A DNA stretch of 37,673 bases, taken from Rhodoferax sp. GTDB taxonomy: Bacteria; Pseudomonadota; Gammaproteobacteria; Burkholderiales; Burkholderiaceae_C. The stretch is from contig JAGPBF010000012.1 of the NCBI GenBank assembly GCA_018063505.1, positions 1-37,673 of the forward strand, in the 5' to 3' direction. The position numbers and the translations under genes were made by a program. Under the pieces are notes generated by a model. That model saw only the letters and a program-made list of their open reading frames with translations. It had not been told where the DNA came from and did no database searches. Below are positions 28,669 through 37,560 of this stretch, in pieces. Position 1 is the stretch's first letter; every line of letters starts with the position of its first letter.

Positions 28669-29067
28669 TCAGCAAACATATGCCGACATCAGCGCGTTGA
28701 GCAAGACCAGCTGGACCGGCATATCGGCCTCGTACAGGCCTGCATTGCGCTTGAGCTCAGCGTCAAACAGCGGCTTGGCCATGCGCGGCTCGAGTTTGCG
28801 GCCATTCAGGCAGATGCTGGCCTTGCCGCCGGACCGTGCGACCTGGGCATTGGCTTCGAGCGCACCCTCCATCGCGCCGACCAGGTAATACTGAACATAG
28901 ATTGCGCCATGGTCCTTGTCCGAGGCTTCCAGGCCACGCAATTCGCGAATGCTGATCGCCGAGGCGCTCGCAGCGGCCAAGGCCAGCACAAGACCGGTCA
29001 GCAGCAACCGCGACGCACCCCAAGGGGACAGCCCCGCGCCACGCAAGCGCATTTGCGCAATCATCAT
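28669..29067 (-). CDS. Small exported protein embedded in the his operon (Rap1a/Tai-like, tentative)
   Basis: This 132-residue protein is not recognised as part of histidine synthesis. It has a basic N terminus ([15 protein letters not shown]), a hydrophobic signal segment ([17 protein letters not shown]) with a likely cleavage after ASA, and a short mature domain. The domain contains [17 protein letters not shown], a cysteine in SICLNG and a terminal cysteine (SAYVC). The spacing of a glycine-rich helix, a mid cysteine and a C-terminal cysteine recalls the Rap1a/Tai immunity-protein architecture; this is a pattern judgement. Its ATG overlaps the hisD stop (ATGA), so its translation is likely coupled to hisD. 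It could equally be an unrelated periplasmic protein. Confidence 0.75.
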   Translation of the reverse strand: MMIAQMRLRGAGLSPWGASRLLLTGLVLALAAASASAISIRELRGLEASDKDHGAIYVQYYLVGAMEGALEANAQVARSGGKASICLNGRKLEPRMAKPLFDAELKRNAGLYEADMPVQLVLLNALMSAYVC

Positions 29068-30413
29068 TCGAGCCTCATTTCCGCCGCCAGCGCATGGGCC
29101 TGCAGACCCTCACCATGCGCCAGCACCGACGCAACCCGGCCCAGCACCTGGGCTCCAGCAGCGCTGACCTCGACCAGACTGCTGCGTTTCTGGAAATCGT
29201 AGACCCCCAGCGGGCTGGAAAAACGTGCCGTCGCTCCTGTGGGCAATACGTGGTTGGGCCCAGCGCAATAGTCGCCCAGGCTCTCACTGGTATATGCACC
29301 CAGGAAGATCGCACCCGCATGGCGCAGCAGCGGCTCCCAGCGATGCGGCTCGCTGCTGCTCACTTCAAGGTGTTCGGGCGCAACCCGGTTGCTGATGGCA
29401 CAGGCTTCTTCCATCGAGCGGGTTTGCACCAGCACGCCGCGCCCGTTGAGTGAGCTGGCAATGATGGCGCTGCGGCTCATGGACGGCAGCAGGCGATCGA
29501 TCTCGCGCTGGACCTGGTCGATATATGCGGCATCAGGGCACAGCAGAATACTCTGCGCCATTTCGTCGTGTTCGGCCTGGCTGAACAAATCCATGGCGAC
29601 CCAGTCCGGTCGCGTCGAGCCGTCGGCCAGCACCAGTATCTCGCTGGGACCGGCAATCATGTCGATGCCGACAGTACCGAACACCCGGCGCTTGGCGGCC
29701 GCCACATAGGCATTTCCCGGCCCGGTGATCTTGTCGACCTTGGGCACGGTCGCAGTGCCATATGCCAGCGCGGCGATCGCCTGCGCGCCGCCGATCGTGA
29801 ATACCCGCGACACGCCGGCCACATGGGCGGCCGCCAGTACCAGCGGGTTGCGCTCGACCCTGTTCGGGGTTCCGGCAAGCTTGCCTGCGGGCATGGGCAC
29901 CACCATGATGATCTCCTGCACGCCAGCCACATGGGCCGGAATCGCATTCATCAGCACCGAGGACGGATACGCCGCCTTGCCGCCAGGCACGTAGATGCCG
30001 ACCCGGTCCAGCGGCGTGACTTTCTGGCCCAGCAAGCTGCCGTCGGCGTCGCGGTAACTCCAGCTCTGGCCACAGGCCTGCTTCTGCGCCTGGTGGAACC
30101 TGCGCACACGGTCCGCGGCAAACAGCAACGCCTGGCGCTGTTCGTCTGGCAAGCCGTCGAACGCATCCTTGAGTTCCTCTGGCGTTATCTGAAGCGCGGC
30201 CATCGATGCAGCGGCAACGCCATCGAAACGTTCCGTGCAGGCCAGCACCGCTGCGTCGCCGCGCGCCTGCACATCGGCCAGGATGTCGGCCACGCGCAGT
30301 TCTATCGCAGCGTCGGCGGCACTGGACCAGAACAGCCGCTGCTGGAATGCCGCGTCAAAACCATCGTCGATGGTACGCAGGCGCAGCGGACGAGCCAGCG
30401 TCAGCAAACGCAT
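29064..30413 (-). CDS. hisD: Histidinol dehydrogenase HisD
   Basis: This zinc enzyme oxidises histidinol to histidine in two NAD-dependent steps. The 449-residue product is full length with the blocks [60 protein letters not shown] and RVAPEHLEV, which hold the catalytic and zinc-ligand residues. It overlaps hisG by 13 bases upstream. At its 3' end it overlaps the small exported-protein gene by four bases. Confidence 0.96.
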   Translation of the reverse strand: MRLLTLARPLRLRTIDDGFDAAFQQRLFWSSAADAAIELRVADILADVQARGDAAVLACTERFDGVAAASMAALQITPEELKDAFDGLPDEQRQALLFAADRVRRFHQAQKQACGQSWSYRDADGSLLGQKVTPLDRVGIYVPGGKAAYPSSVLMNAIPAHVAGVQEIIMVVPMPAGKLAGTPNRVERNPLVLAAAHVAGVSRVFTIGGAQAIAALAYGTATVPKVDKITGPGNAYVAAAKRRVFGTVGIDMIAGPSEILVLADGSTRPDWVAMDLFSQAEHDEMAQSILLCPDAAYIDQVQREIDRLLPSMSRSAIIASSLNGRGVLVQTRSMEEACAISNRVAPEHLEVSSSEPHRWEPLLRHAGAIFLGAYTSESLGDYCAGPNHVLPTGATARFSSPLGVYDFQKRSSLVEVSAAGAQVLGRVASVLAHGEGLQAHALAAEMRLE

Positions 30414-31063
30414 TCCTTTGCCCCGTTCTGGCGCACCGCCATGTCGAAGGCATCGATGATGCGACGCATCGGTTGCGGTTTGAGCTTGAGTGCCGCCTGG
30501 TTGACGACCAGGCGCGCACTGATGTCCATGATCCGCTCGACCTCGACCAGATTGTTGGCGCGCAAGGTGCTGCCGGTCGACACCAGATCGACGATGGCAT
30601 CGGCGATGCCGGTCAACGGGGCCAGTTCCATGCTGCCGTAGAGCTTGACCAGGTCAGCGTGGACACCCTTGGTGGCAAAGAAATCCCGCGCAATCGACAT
30701 GTATTTCGTGGCCACCGTCAACCGCGAGCCCTGCCGCACGCTGGCGGCGTAGTCAAAGCCGGCACGCACAGCAACACTGATGCGGCAATGCGCGATCTGC
30801 AGGTCGATTGGCTGGTACAGGCCTTCACTGCCATGCTCGATCAGGGTGTCGAGCCCGGTGATGCCCAGGTCTGCGCCGCCGTATTGCACATAGGTGGGAA
30901 CGTCGGTCGCACGCACCACCAGCACCCGCACATCTGGCCGATTGGTGTCCAGGATCAGTTTGCGCGATTTTTCCGGGTCATCGAGCACCTCGATATCGGC
31001 CGCGCGCAGCAATGGCAGCGCATCATCGAAGATGCGGCCCTTGGACAATGCCAGCGTAATCAT
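30401..31063 (-). CDS. hisG: ATP phosphoribosyltransferase HisG, short form
   Basis: HisG is the first and feedback-regulated enzyme of histidine synthesis, joining ATP and PRPP. The 220-residue product from the ATG at 31063 ([19 protein letters not shown]) has the PRPP-binding [16 protein letters not shown] and substrate-site motifs. It lacks the C-terminal regulatory domain of long-form HisG. Short-form HisG is known to need HisZ as a regulatory partner, and no hisZ is in this window. It is first of the his genes, 13 bases after murA. Confidence 0.95.
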   Translation of the reverse strand: MITLALSKGRIFDDALPLLRAADIEVLDDPEKSRKLILDTNRPDVRVLVVRATDVPTYVQYGGADLGITGLDTLIEHGSEGLYQPIDLQIAHCRISVAVRAGFDYAASVRQGSRLTVATKYMSIARDFFATKGVHADLVKLYGSMELAPLTGIADAIVDLVSTGSTLRANNLVEVERIMDISARLVVNQAALKLKPQPMRRIIDAFDMAVRQNGAKECVC

Positions 31064-31076
31064 GGTGCGTCCTGGT

Positions 31077-32345
31077 TCACGCGGAAACGCGCTCGATGTC
31101 GGCACCCAGGCCGCGCAACTTCGATTCCATGCGGTCGTAGCCGCGGTCCAGATGGTAGATCCGGTCCACAACGGTTTGACCTTCCGCGACCAGCCCGGCA
31201 ATCACCAGGCTGGCAGACGCCCGCAAATCGGTCGCCATGATGCTGGCGCCCGAGAGCCGCTCGACCCCCTGCACCACCGAGCGCCGACCGTCGATCTGGA
31301 TATGGGCACCCAGGCGGACCAGTTCATTGACGTGCATGAAACGGTTCTCGAAAATCGTCTCCGTCACCGTGGCAGTTCCGCTGGAGATGCAGTTCAAGGC
31401 CATGAACTGGGCCTGCATGTCGGTGGGGAAGCCCGGGTATTCGGTGGTGCGGAAACTCTGTGCCGTCAGCCGCCCTTGCGAGACCACCCGGATACCACCC
31501 TCCACCGCCGTCACCTGAGCACCTGCCGCCTGCAGCTTCTCGATCACCGCTTCGAGGTGGTCGGCGCGCGCGCCGGACAGCAATACGTCACCGCCGGCCG
31601 CAGCCACGGCACACAGGAAAGTGCCTGCCTCGATCCGGTCCGGAACGACGCGATGGCGGGCGCCATGGAGCGCCTTCACACCATGCACGACGATATGGCT
31701 GGTGCCATGCCCTTCTATCTGCGCGCCCATCGCAATCAGCATTTCGGCCAGATCGCTGATCTCGGGTTCCTGTGCGGCATTCTCGAGCACGGTTTCACCG
31801 TCGGCCAGGGCCGCGGCCATCAGGAAGTTCTCGGTGCCGGTCACCGTCACCATGTCGGTGGTGATGCGCGCACCATGCAGGCGGTCCAGCCCTTTGGCCA
31901 GACGGGCAATCATGTAGCCGTGTTCGACCACGATGTCGGCCCCCATGGCGGTCAGGCCCATGATGTGCTGGTCAACCGGGCGCGAGCCGATGGCGCAGCC
32001 ACCGGGCAAGGACACCGTGGCTTCGCCGAAACGCGCCAGCAGCGGCCCCAGCGCAAGCACCGACGCCCGCATGGTCTTGACCAGTTCATACGGCGCCTCC
32101 GGTGTCGTCAGCGTGCTGGCGTCGATGCGCACCTGATCGCCTTCGTCGCGCTCGACCGTCACTCCCATGTTGCGGATCAACCGAATCATGGTGCTCACAT
32201 CCTGCAGACGCGGCACATTGTCCAGCGTGATGGGTTCGGCCGTCAGCAGGCTGGCGCACAGTTCAGGCAGCGCCGCGTTCTTGGCGCCCGAAATCGGCAC
32301 CACCCCCCGCAGGCTGCGACCGCCACGGATCAGCAACTTATCCAT
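31077..32345 (-). CDS. murA: UDP-N-acetylglucosamine 1-carboxyvinyltransferase MurA
   Basis: MurA transfers enolpyruvate from PEP to UDP-GlcNAc, the first committed step of peptidoglycan synthesis, in the cytoplasm. The 422-residue product has the repeat-fold signature, the K/N pair in [16 protein letters not shown], and the active-site cysteine C117 in [15 protein letters not shown], the fosfomycin target. It overlaps ibaG by 8 bases, and hisG follows 13 bases later. The mla-ibaG-murA linkage is common in Proteobacteria; its fusion to the his cluster is typical of betaproteobacteria. Confidence 0.96.
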   Translation of the reverse strand: MDKLLIRGGRSLRGVVPISGAKNAALPELCASLLTAEPITLDNVPRLQDVSTMIRLIRNMGVTVERDEGDQVRIDASTLTTPEAPYELVKTMRASVLALGPLLARFGEATVSLPGGCAIGSRPVDQHIMGLTAMGADIVVEHGYMIARLAKGLDRLHGARITTDMVTVTGTENFLMAAALADGETVLENAAQEPEISDLAEMLIAMGAQIEGHGTSHIVVHGVKALHGARHRVVPDRIEAGTFLCAVAAAGGDVLLSGARADHLEAVIEKLQAAGAQVTAVEGGIRVVSQGRLTAQSFRTTEYPGFPTDMQAQFMALNCISSGTATVTETIFENRFMHVNELVRLGAHIQIDGRRSVVQGVERLSGASIMATDLRASASLVIAGLVAEGQTVVDRIYHLDRGYDRMESKLRGLGADIERVSA

Positions 32346-32577
32346 TGTTTTTCCATTCTGCGCCGGTCATGGTCTTCATCGACAAGGCATGAACCTCATC
32401 GTTCTGGATACGCCTGCCCAGCGTGGCGTAGACCATCTGATGGCGCGCAATCGCGCGTTTGCCCTCGAACGCGTCCGAGACGATGGTGGCCTGCCAGTGG
32501 CGGCCGTCGCCTTCAAGCTCGCAGTGGAGGCAGGGAAGGCCTTCGATGATGATGGCTTTGAGTTCGTCTGCTGTCAT
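32338..32577 (-). CDS. ibaG: BolA-family protein IbaG
   Basis: This is a small BolA/YrbA-family protein associated with acid stress and, through glutaredoxin partners, with iron-sulfur trafficking. The 79-residue product shows the family helix-turn-helix-like fold residues ([45 protein letters not shown]) and the [12 protein letters not shown] ending. Its position immediately before murA and after the lipid-transport genes matches the IbaG subgroup and not BolA itself. It overlaps murA by 8 bases. Confidence 0.93.
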   Translation of the reverse strand: MTADELKAIIIEGLPCLHCELEGDGRHWQATIVSDAFEGKRAIARHQMVYATLGRRIQNDEVHALSMKTMTGAEWKNNG

Positions 32578-32589
32578 GGGGGATTTCTT

Positions 32590-33411
32590 TCAGCTGCGAA
32601 TCTTGTAACCGATACGCAGCAAATGGATGGCCACAGCGCTGGCTGCCACCATCGACGATCCGACGATGGCCAGGCTCAGCCAGGGCGACACATCGCTCTG
32701 GCCGAAAAACCCGTGGCGAAAGCCGTCGATCATGTAGAAAAAGGGGTTCAGGTGGCTGACGCCTTGCCAGAACGGCGGTAGTGACTTGATCGAATAGAAA
32801 ACGCCACTGAGAAAGGTCATCGGCATGATGATGAAGTTCTGGAACACCGCCAGCTGGTCGAACTTTTCGGCCCACAGTCCGGCGATAAGGCCGAGTGTTC
32901 CCATCAACGCTGCGCCAAGCACAGCGAACACGAGTATCCAGGCGACGGCGTCAAAGGGTGGCGTGGTGAACCAGAGTGTCGCCAGCAACACGCCGACGCC
33001 CACCACCAGTCCGCGCACCACAGACGAAGCCACATAGGCGGAAAACCAGTGCCAATGCGACAGCGGCGTGAGCAGCAGGAACACCAGGTTGCCCATGATC
33101 TTGCTCTGGATCAGCGACGAGGAGCTGTTGGCAAACGCATTCTGCAACACGCTCATCATGACCAGCCCCGGGATCAGGAAGGCGGTGTAGGAACCCGATC
33201 CGAAAACAGTGACCCGGTCTTCCAGCACATGGCCAAAGACCAGCAGATACAGGATGGCGGTCAGTACCGGCGCGCCAACGGTCTGAAAACCCACCTTCCA
33301 GAACCGCAGAATCTCCTTGTAGAACAAGGTGCGCCAACCCATCAGGTTGCCGCCTTGCGGACGTGGTACGGGCAACAACATGTTGGCCACAAGCGGCAGT
33401 TCGGGGGACAT
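32590..33411 (-). CDS. yadH: ABC-2 type transporter permease YadH
   Basis: This is the membrane subunit of an exporter-type ABC transporter whose substrate is unknown. From the ATG at 33411 (MSPELPLVANMLLPVPRPQ) it has 273 residues, with six hydrophobic segments and the ABC-2 signature around FLSGVFYSIKSLPPFWQGVSHLNPFFYMIDGFR. The frame opens at a TTG (33429). ATGs at 33381 and 33342 (MGWRTLFYKEILRFWKV) are alternatives, and the last matches the usual YadH start. It lies 46 bases downstream of the YadG ATPase. Confidence 0.9.
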   Translation of the reverse strand: MSPELPLVANMLLPVPRPQGGNLMGWRTLFYKEILRFWKVGFQTVGAPVLTAILYLLVFGHVLEDRVTVFGSGSYTAFLIPGLVMMSVLQNAFANSSSSLIQSKIMGNLVFLLLTPLSHWHWFSAYVASSVVRGLVVGVGVLLATLWFTTPPFDAVAWILVFAVLGAALMGTLGLIAGLWAEKFDQLAVFQNFIIMPMTFLSGVFYSIKSLPPFWQGVSHLNPFFYMIDGFRHGFFGQSDVSPWLSLAIVGSSMVAASAVAIHLLRIGYKIRS

Positions 33412-33457
33412 CGGTGCGTCGCTTTGCAAGATTTTCTTTCAGAATTGTCCAGCGCAA

Positions 33458-34396
33458 TCACGCCGAGGTGCTGGCGGCCGAGTCCTGGTGCTGCGCCATG
33501 ACCTCCACGAACACGTCCTCGAGATCGGCCTTGCGGATCTCCACGTCATGGGCCTGCAGCCCGGCTTCGCGCACCGCGGCCAGGTAGGACTCGATCTCGC
33601 GCGCGTCGTGCGCGGGAATCTGCACGATACGCCCGGTGACCCGTGCCTTCTCGGCCAGTGCTGGAGGCAGATCGGCATCGAGCTTGAAACGCAACACGTT
33701 GCTCGACGCCGCCTTGAGCAGTTCGCTGGTACTGTCCAGCGCAACGATGCGCCCGGACTTGAGCATGGCGATACGCCCGCACAAGGCCTCGGCTTCCTCG
33801 AGGTAATGCGTGGTCAGCAACACGGTATGGCCCTGCCGATTGAGCTTGGCGATGAACTGCCACAGCGTCTGGCGCAATTCGACATCCACCCCGGCAGTCG
33901 GTTCATCGAGCACGATCACCGGTGGCTTGTGCACCAGGGCCTGCGCGACCAGCATGCGGCGCTTCATGCCGCCGGACAACTGGCGTGTGTTGGAGCCGGC
34001 CTTGTCGGTCAGGCCCAGGCTGTGCAACAACTCGTCGATCCAGGCGTCGTTATTGCGGATGCCGAAATAACCGGACTGGAAGCGCAATGCTTCGCGCACA
34101 CTGAAAAATGGATCGAACACCAGTTCCTGCGGCACCACACCCAGATTGCGGCGCGCCTGTGCGTAATCGGTGACCACGTCGCTGCCAAGCACCGACACCG
34201 CACCGGAATTGGCGCGGGTCAGGCCGGCCAAGATGCTGATCATGGTGGTCTTGCCCGCGCCGTTCGGACCCAGAAGCCCGAAGAACTCGCCGCGCTCGAT
34301 CTTCAGATCGACCCGGTCCAGCGCCAGAAACGTCTTTTTCGGGGAGCGTGGCGATGGGTAGGACTTGGAAACCGACTGAAAGGAGATTGCAGACAT
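33458..34396 (-). CDS. yadG: ABC transporter ATPase YadG
   Basis: This is the ATP-binding subunit partnering YadH. The 312-residue product has Walker A GPNGAGKTT at residues 43-51, the Q-loop, the LSGGMKRRMLVAQAL signature, Walker B VIVLDEPTAGVD and an H-loop in LLTTHYLEEAE. A C-terminal extension (RFKLDADLPPALAEKARVTG) is typical of drug/lipid exporters in this group. It is 27 bases downstream of mlaB and on the same strand, consistent with a shared transcript but not with direct function in Mla. Confidence 0.94.
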   Translation of the reverse strand: MSAISFQSVSKSYPSPRSPKKTFLALDRVDLKIERGEFFGLLGPNGAGKTTMISILAGLTRANSGAVSVLGSDVVTDYAQARRNLGVVPQELVFDPFFSVREALRFQSGYFGIRNNDAWIDELLHSLGLTDKAGSNTRQLSGGMKRRMLVAQALVHKPPVIVLDEPTAGVDVELRQTLWQFIAKLNRQGHTVLLTTHYLEEAEALCGRIAMLKSGRIVALDSTSELLKAASSNVLRFKLDADLPPALAEKARVTGRIVQIPAHDAREIESYLAAVREAGLQAHDVEIRKADLEDVFVEVMAQHQDSAASTSA

Positions 34397-34423
34397 GGGA
34401 GCCGGCGATTTTAGCCGGTCGCG

Positions 34424-34693
34424 TCACTCCGCCGCGAGCAGCTCGGCAATCCCGTATACCTCGGCCAGGTCACGCAGGCGTTGCGGCAGTGCCCGGATGC
34501 GCACGCTCTTGCCCTGGGCCTGGCTTTCCCGCCGCAATTCGAGCAGCACGGCCAGCGCAGACGAATCAAAACGCAGCAGTGCGCTGGCGTCCACCACCAC
34601 CGACGTTTCGGCCAAAGCCTTCAGCCCCTGCACCAGCATCTGCAGGCAGGCACTGGCGTGATTGCGCGTCAGATCGGCAGGAAGAACCAGCAC
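34424..34693 (-). CDS. mlaB: STAS-domain protein MlaB
   Basis: MlaB is the small cytoplasmic STAS subunit of the MlaFEDB complex, which stabilises the MlaF ATPase. The 89-residue product has the STAS core VVVDASALLRFDSSALAVLLELRRESQAQG. It begins at a GTG (34693) with an AAGGGC-type ribosome binding site at the end of mlaC; no ATG fits. It starts 6 bases after the mlaC stop and precedes yadG by 27 bases. Confidence 0.9.
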   Translation of the reverse strand: MLVLPADLTRNHASACLQMLVQGLKALAETSVVVDASALLRFDSSALAVLLELRRESQAQGKSVRIRALPQRLRDLAEVYGIAELLAAE

Positions 34694-34699
34694 CCTGTA

Positions 34700-35341
34700 T
34701 CAGCCCTTGGCCAGATTGGCCTTGTTGCGGTCGCTCAGCACCTTGATCAGCCCGTCAAGGCCGTTGCTGCTGATCTCGCGCGCGAACTGGCTGCGATAGG
34801 TCTCGACCAGCCAGACGCCCAGCACGTTGAGGTTGTAGATCTTCCATCCACTGCCCTCACCTGGCGTTTTCTCGAGCCTGTAGTCGAGTTGGATAGGGTC
34901 ACCCCGGCCGCGAACTTCGGTCTGCACGACGACTTCCTTGTCGTCGGCCGCAGCACGCAACGGCTTGATAAGAATGGTCTGGTCACTGACCTGGGCCAGC
35001 GCCCCCGCGTAGATGCGCACCAGCAGAATCTTGAATTCCTCCTGAAGCCGCTTCTGCTGCTCTGGCGTGGCCTGCCGCCATGACGGGCCGACGGCAGATG
35101 CGGTCATTCGCTTGAAATTGACCTCGGGCATGATCTTGCTGTCCACCAGTGCAATCACAGGCGAGATGTCTCCACTCTTGATCGACTTGTCGCTGCGGAT
35201 GTTGTCGAGCACCGAATTCGACAGCCGCTGGATCATGGCGTCCGGCGGTTCATCGGCGCTCTGGGCCGGCAAATGCAGGGCCAATGCGGTGGCGGCAAGA
35301 AATACGCCGATCAGGCGGCTGAAATTTCGACGATAAATCAC
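34700..35341 (-). CDS. mlaC: Periplasmic phospholipid shuttle MlaC
   Basis: MlaC carries phospholipids across the periplasm between MlaA and the MlaFEDB complex. From the GTG at 35341, which has AGGA eight bases upstream, the 213-residue product starts with a signal peptide (RRNFSRLIGVFLAATALALHLPAQSA). The Tol-Tgs2/MlaC domain follows, with FKRMTASAVGPSWRQATPEQQKRLQEEFKILLVRIYAGAL and NLNVLGVWLVETYRSQF. The frame opens to 35440 without adding a better signal. It is 145 bases downstream of mlaA. Confidence 0.92.
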   Translation of the reverse strand: MIYRRNFSRLIGVFLAATALALHLPAQSADEPPDAMIQRLSNSVLDNIRSDKSIKSGDISPVIALVDSKIMPEVNFKRMTASAVGPSWRQATPEQQKRLQEEFKILLVRIYAGALAQVSDQTILIKPLRAAADDKEVVVQTEVRGRGDPIQLDYRLEKTPGEGSGWKIYNLNVLGVWLVETYRSQFAREISSNGLDGLIKVLSDRNKANLAKG

Positions 35342-35486
35342 TATTTGGTTCCTTCGGTTGCCCGTGCAGGCCCGGGCGCCATGAAAATCAGTGGGTGTCG
35401 TATGCGACGCGTGCCGCGACCCGCGGCACCGCGCAGACACGTTCTGCTCCGCCGCAGTCTAAACCTAACGGGTAAGGACAGGATAT

Positions 35487-36236
35487 CTAACGGATATCGC
35501 TGCCTGCATCAGACTCCTTATCCGGCGGATTGCCATCGTAGACTGCATTACGACGGCGTTGCAGGAACGCATCACGTGCGAAACTGTACTTGTCCAGCGC
35601 CACTTCATCGAGCGCCGAGGACACGCCGAGCAAATTGGCGCGGGTATCGATCACATTGAGTACCCGCAGCGAGTTGCGCGTCGAAATATCGCCGGCCCTC
35701 GCTGCAAGGTCGCCGCCGAAGTCCACCGGCATCGCTGCGGTATCGCGTAAGGTCGAAGGGCCAAAGATAGGCAACACCAGGTATGCACCAGGGCCGAAAC
35801 CCCAGGCGCCCAGGGTCTGGCCGAAGTCTTCCGAATGCCGTTCGATCTGCATCTCGCCGGCCACGTCGAGCACGCCGAACAGTCCAAACGTGGAGTTGAC
35901 GCCAAAACGCATGAAGTTGTCCACCGCATCGCGCAGCTTGAATTGCAGCAGGCTGTTGACGAAGGACCAGGCATCATCCAGATTGCCCAGGAAATTACCC
36001 ACACCGGTACGCACCAAAGCGGGGGTCAGGTCGCGGTAGATGGTGGCAACCGGTTTGAGTATCGCCTGGTCAACACCTTCATTGAAGGTGAATACACCGC
36101 GATTGAAACCTTCCAGCGGATCGCGCGGGTCAGGCGCCTGCTGCGTCGCACATCCGTGGCAGGCCAATGCCACGAGGCCAACAGACAAAACCCGGCGCAG
36201 CGTGGTTCGTGCAACCGTCGGTGCATGTGCGTTCAT
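35487..36236 (-). CDS. mlaA: Outer-membrane lipoprotein MlaA (VacJ)
   Basis: MlaA sits in the outer membrane with OmpC-type porins and removes misplaced surface phospholipids. The 249-residue product shows the VacJ signature (RDPLEGFNRGVFTFNEGVDQAILKPVATIYRDLTP ... FLGNLDDAWSFVNSLLQ ... FGQTLGAWGFGPGAYLVLPIFGPST). Its N terminus LVALACHGCAT is not a clean lipobox: either C26 or C29 could be lipidated. The stop is TAG. It overlaps mlaD by four bases (ATGA). In Escherichia coli the gene is unlinked, but in betaproteobacteria it sits inside the mla operon. Confidence 0.94.
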   Translation of the reverse strand: MNAHAPTVARTTLRRVLSVGLVALACHGCATQQAPDPRDPLEGFNRGVFTFNEGVDQAILKPVATIYRDLTPALVRTGVGNFLGNLDDAWSFVNSLLQFKLRDAVDNFMRFGVNSTFGLFGVLDVAGEMQIERHSEDFGQTLGAWGFGPGAYLVLPIFGPSTLRDTAAMPVDFGGDLAARAGDISTRNSLRVLNVIDTRANLLGVSSALDEVALDKYSFARDAFLQRRRNAVYDGNPPDKESDAGSDIR

Positions 36237-36703
36237 TTCTTGTCCTTGCTTCCAGAGGCGCTGTTGTACAGAAACTGTCCAATCAGGTCTTCCAGCACTA
36301 CCGCGGACTGGGTGCTTGAAATGGTATCACCCGCCACGAGATTCTTCTCGTCCGCCCCTGGCGACAAGCCCAGGTATTGCTCGCCGAGCAGACCGCTGGT
36401 CAGGATTTTCAGCGAACTGTCTTTCGGAAACGCGAAACGGCTGTCCATCGCCATCGTCACGCGGGCCTGGAAGGTCTTGACGTCGAATGCGATGCCATCG
36501 ACCCTGCCCACCACGACGCCGGCACTGCGTACCGCCGCCTTGGGCTTGAGACCGCCCACGTCGACGAACGTGGCCTCCAGTCGATAGGTTGGCTGAAAGT
36601 TCAGGCTGAGCAGGTTGGCCGATTGCAGCGCCAGAAAGAGAATCGCGGCTGCGCCCAGCAATACAAACAAACCCACCCATATATCTATCTTCGAACGTTG
36701 CAC
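36233..36703 (-). CDS. mlaD: MCE-domain lipid-binding protein MlaD
   Basis: MlaD is the inner-membrane-anchored, periplasm-facing MCE ring subunit of MlaFEDB. The 156-residue product has an N-terminal membrane helix (KIDIWVGLFVLLGAAAILFLALQSANLL), the MCE core (YRLEATFVDVGGLKPKAAVRSAGVVVGRVDGI) and the conserved LLGEQYLGLSPG region. It starts at a GTG (36703) with AGGAG 6 bases upstream. It lies 74 bases downstream of mlaE, the longest gap in the Mla block apart from mlaA to mlaC. Confidence 0.93.
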   Translation of the reverse strand: MQRSKIDIWVGLFVLLGAAAILFLALQSANLLSLNFQPTYRLEATFVDVGGLKPKAAVRSAGVVVGRVDGIAFDVKTFQARVTMAMDSRFAFPKDSSLKILTSGLLGEQYLGLSPGADEKNLVAGDTISSTQSAVVLEDLIGQFLYNSASGSKDKK

Positions 36704-36777
36704 TTGTTACTCCTGATTGCGGGTCTGGACGGCCATTCTCCGCCCCGCCGCCGACATCGAATGTCCACCACGCATCA

Positions 36778-37560
36778 TCACAAACTGAACATCATGGCCG
36801 TGAGGATGAAATCGAGCCCCAGAACCGCCAGCGACGCCATCACCACGGTACGGGTAGTCGCCTTGGACACCCCCTCGGGCGTGGCCTGGGCCTGGAAGCC
36901 CTGCAACAAGGCGACAAAGGTGACGGTGAACCCGAACACGACGCTCTTGATCAATCCGTTGCCAACGTCGTTCCAGACATCCACACCGCCCTGGATCTGG
37001 CTCCAGAATGAACCGGAGTCGACGCCGATCATCAGCACGCCGACGACCCAGCCTCCGATGATGCCGGTGGCACTGAATACGGCGGCCAGCAGCGGCATCA
37101 CGATGACACCGGCCCAGAAACGTGGCGCCAGCACCCGTTGCACCGGGTCGACTGCCATCATTTCCATGACGCTGATCTGTTCGCCAGCCTTCATCAAGCC
37201 GATCTCGGCCGTGAGCGAGGTGCCGGCACGACCGGCAAACAGCAGGGCGGTCACAACGGGGCCGAGTTCGCGCACCAGGGTCAGGGTCACCAGCAATCCA
37301 AGCGCCTCGGACGATCCATACCTTTGCAAGGTGTAGTAACCCTGAAGGCCAAATACGAATCCCACGAACAGGCCCGATACGGCGATGATCGCAAGCGAAT
37401 AATTGCCCAGGAAGTGGATCTGGTCGCGGATCAGTCCAAAGCGCCGGAACGCCGGGCCAAACAGCATCACCAGCCTTGCGAACAGGCGTGCTGCCAGGCC
37501 AATGTCTGCCAACTGCGAGCGCAAGGAAAATCCGATATCCGCCGGTCGGTACCAACTCAT
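36778..37560 (-). CDS. mlaE: Phospholipid transport permease MlaE
   Basis: MlaE is the integral permease of the MlaFEDB phospholipid transporter. The 260-residue product has five or six hydrophobic helices and the signature ELGPVVTALLFAGRAGTSLTAEIGLMKAGEQISVMEMM. The AVDPVQRVLAPRFWAGVIVMPLL coupling region that contacts the ATPase is also visible. The ATG at 37560 overlaps the mlaF stop (ATGA), indicating coupled translation. Confidence 0.95.
   Translation of the reverse strand: MSWYRPADIGFSLRSQLADIGLAARLFARLVMLFGPAFRRFGLIRDQIHFLGNYSLAIIAVSGLFVGFVFGLQGYYTLQRYGSSEALGLLVTLTLVRELGPVVTALLFAGRAGTSLTAEIGLMKAGEQISVMEMMAVDPVQRVLAPRFWAGVIVMPLLAAVFSATGIIGGWVVGVLMIGVDSGSFWSQIQGGVDVWNDVGNGLIKSVVFGFTVTFVALLQGFQAQATPEGVSKATTRTVVMASLAVLGLDFILTAMMFSL

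Noticed and set aside
35475..35495. Direct repeat GGATATC-TAAC-GGATATC at the mlaA stop
   Set aside because: Two 7-base copies overlapping the coding end are expected by chance and have no obvious function.
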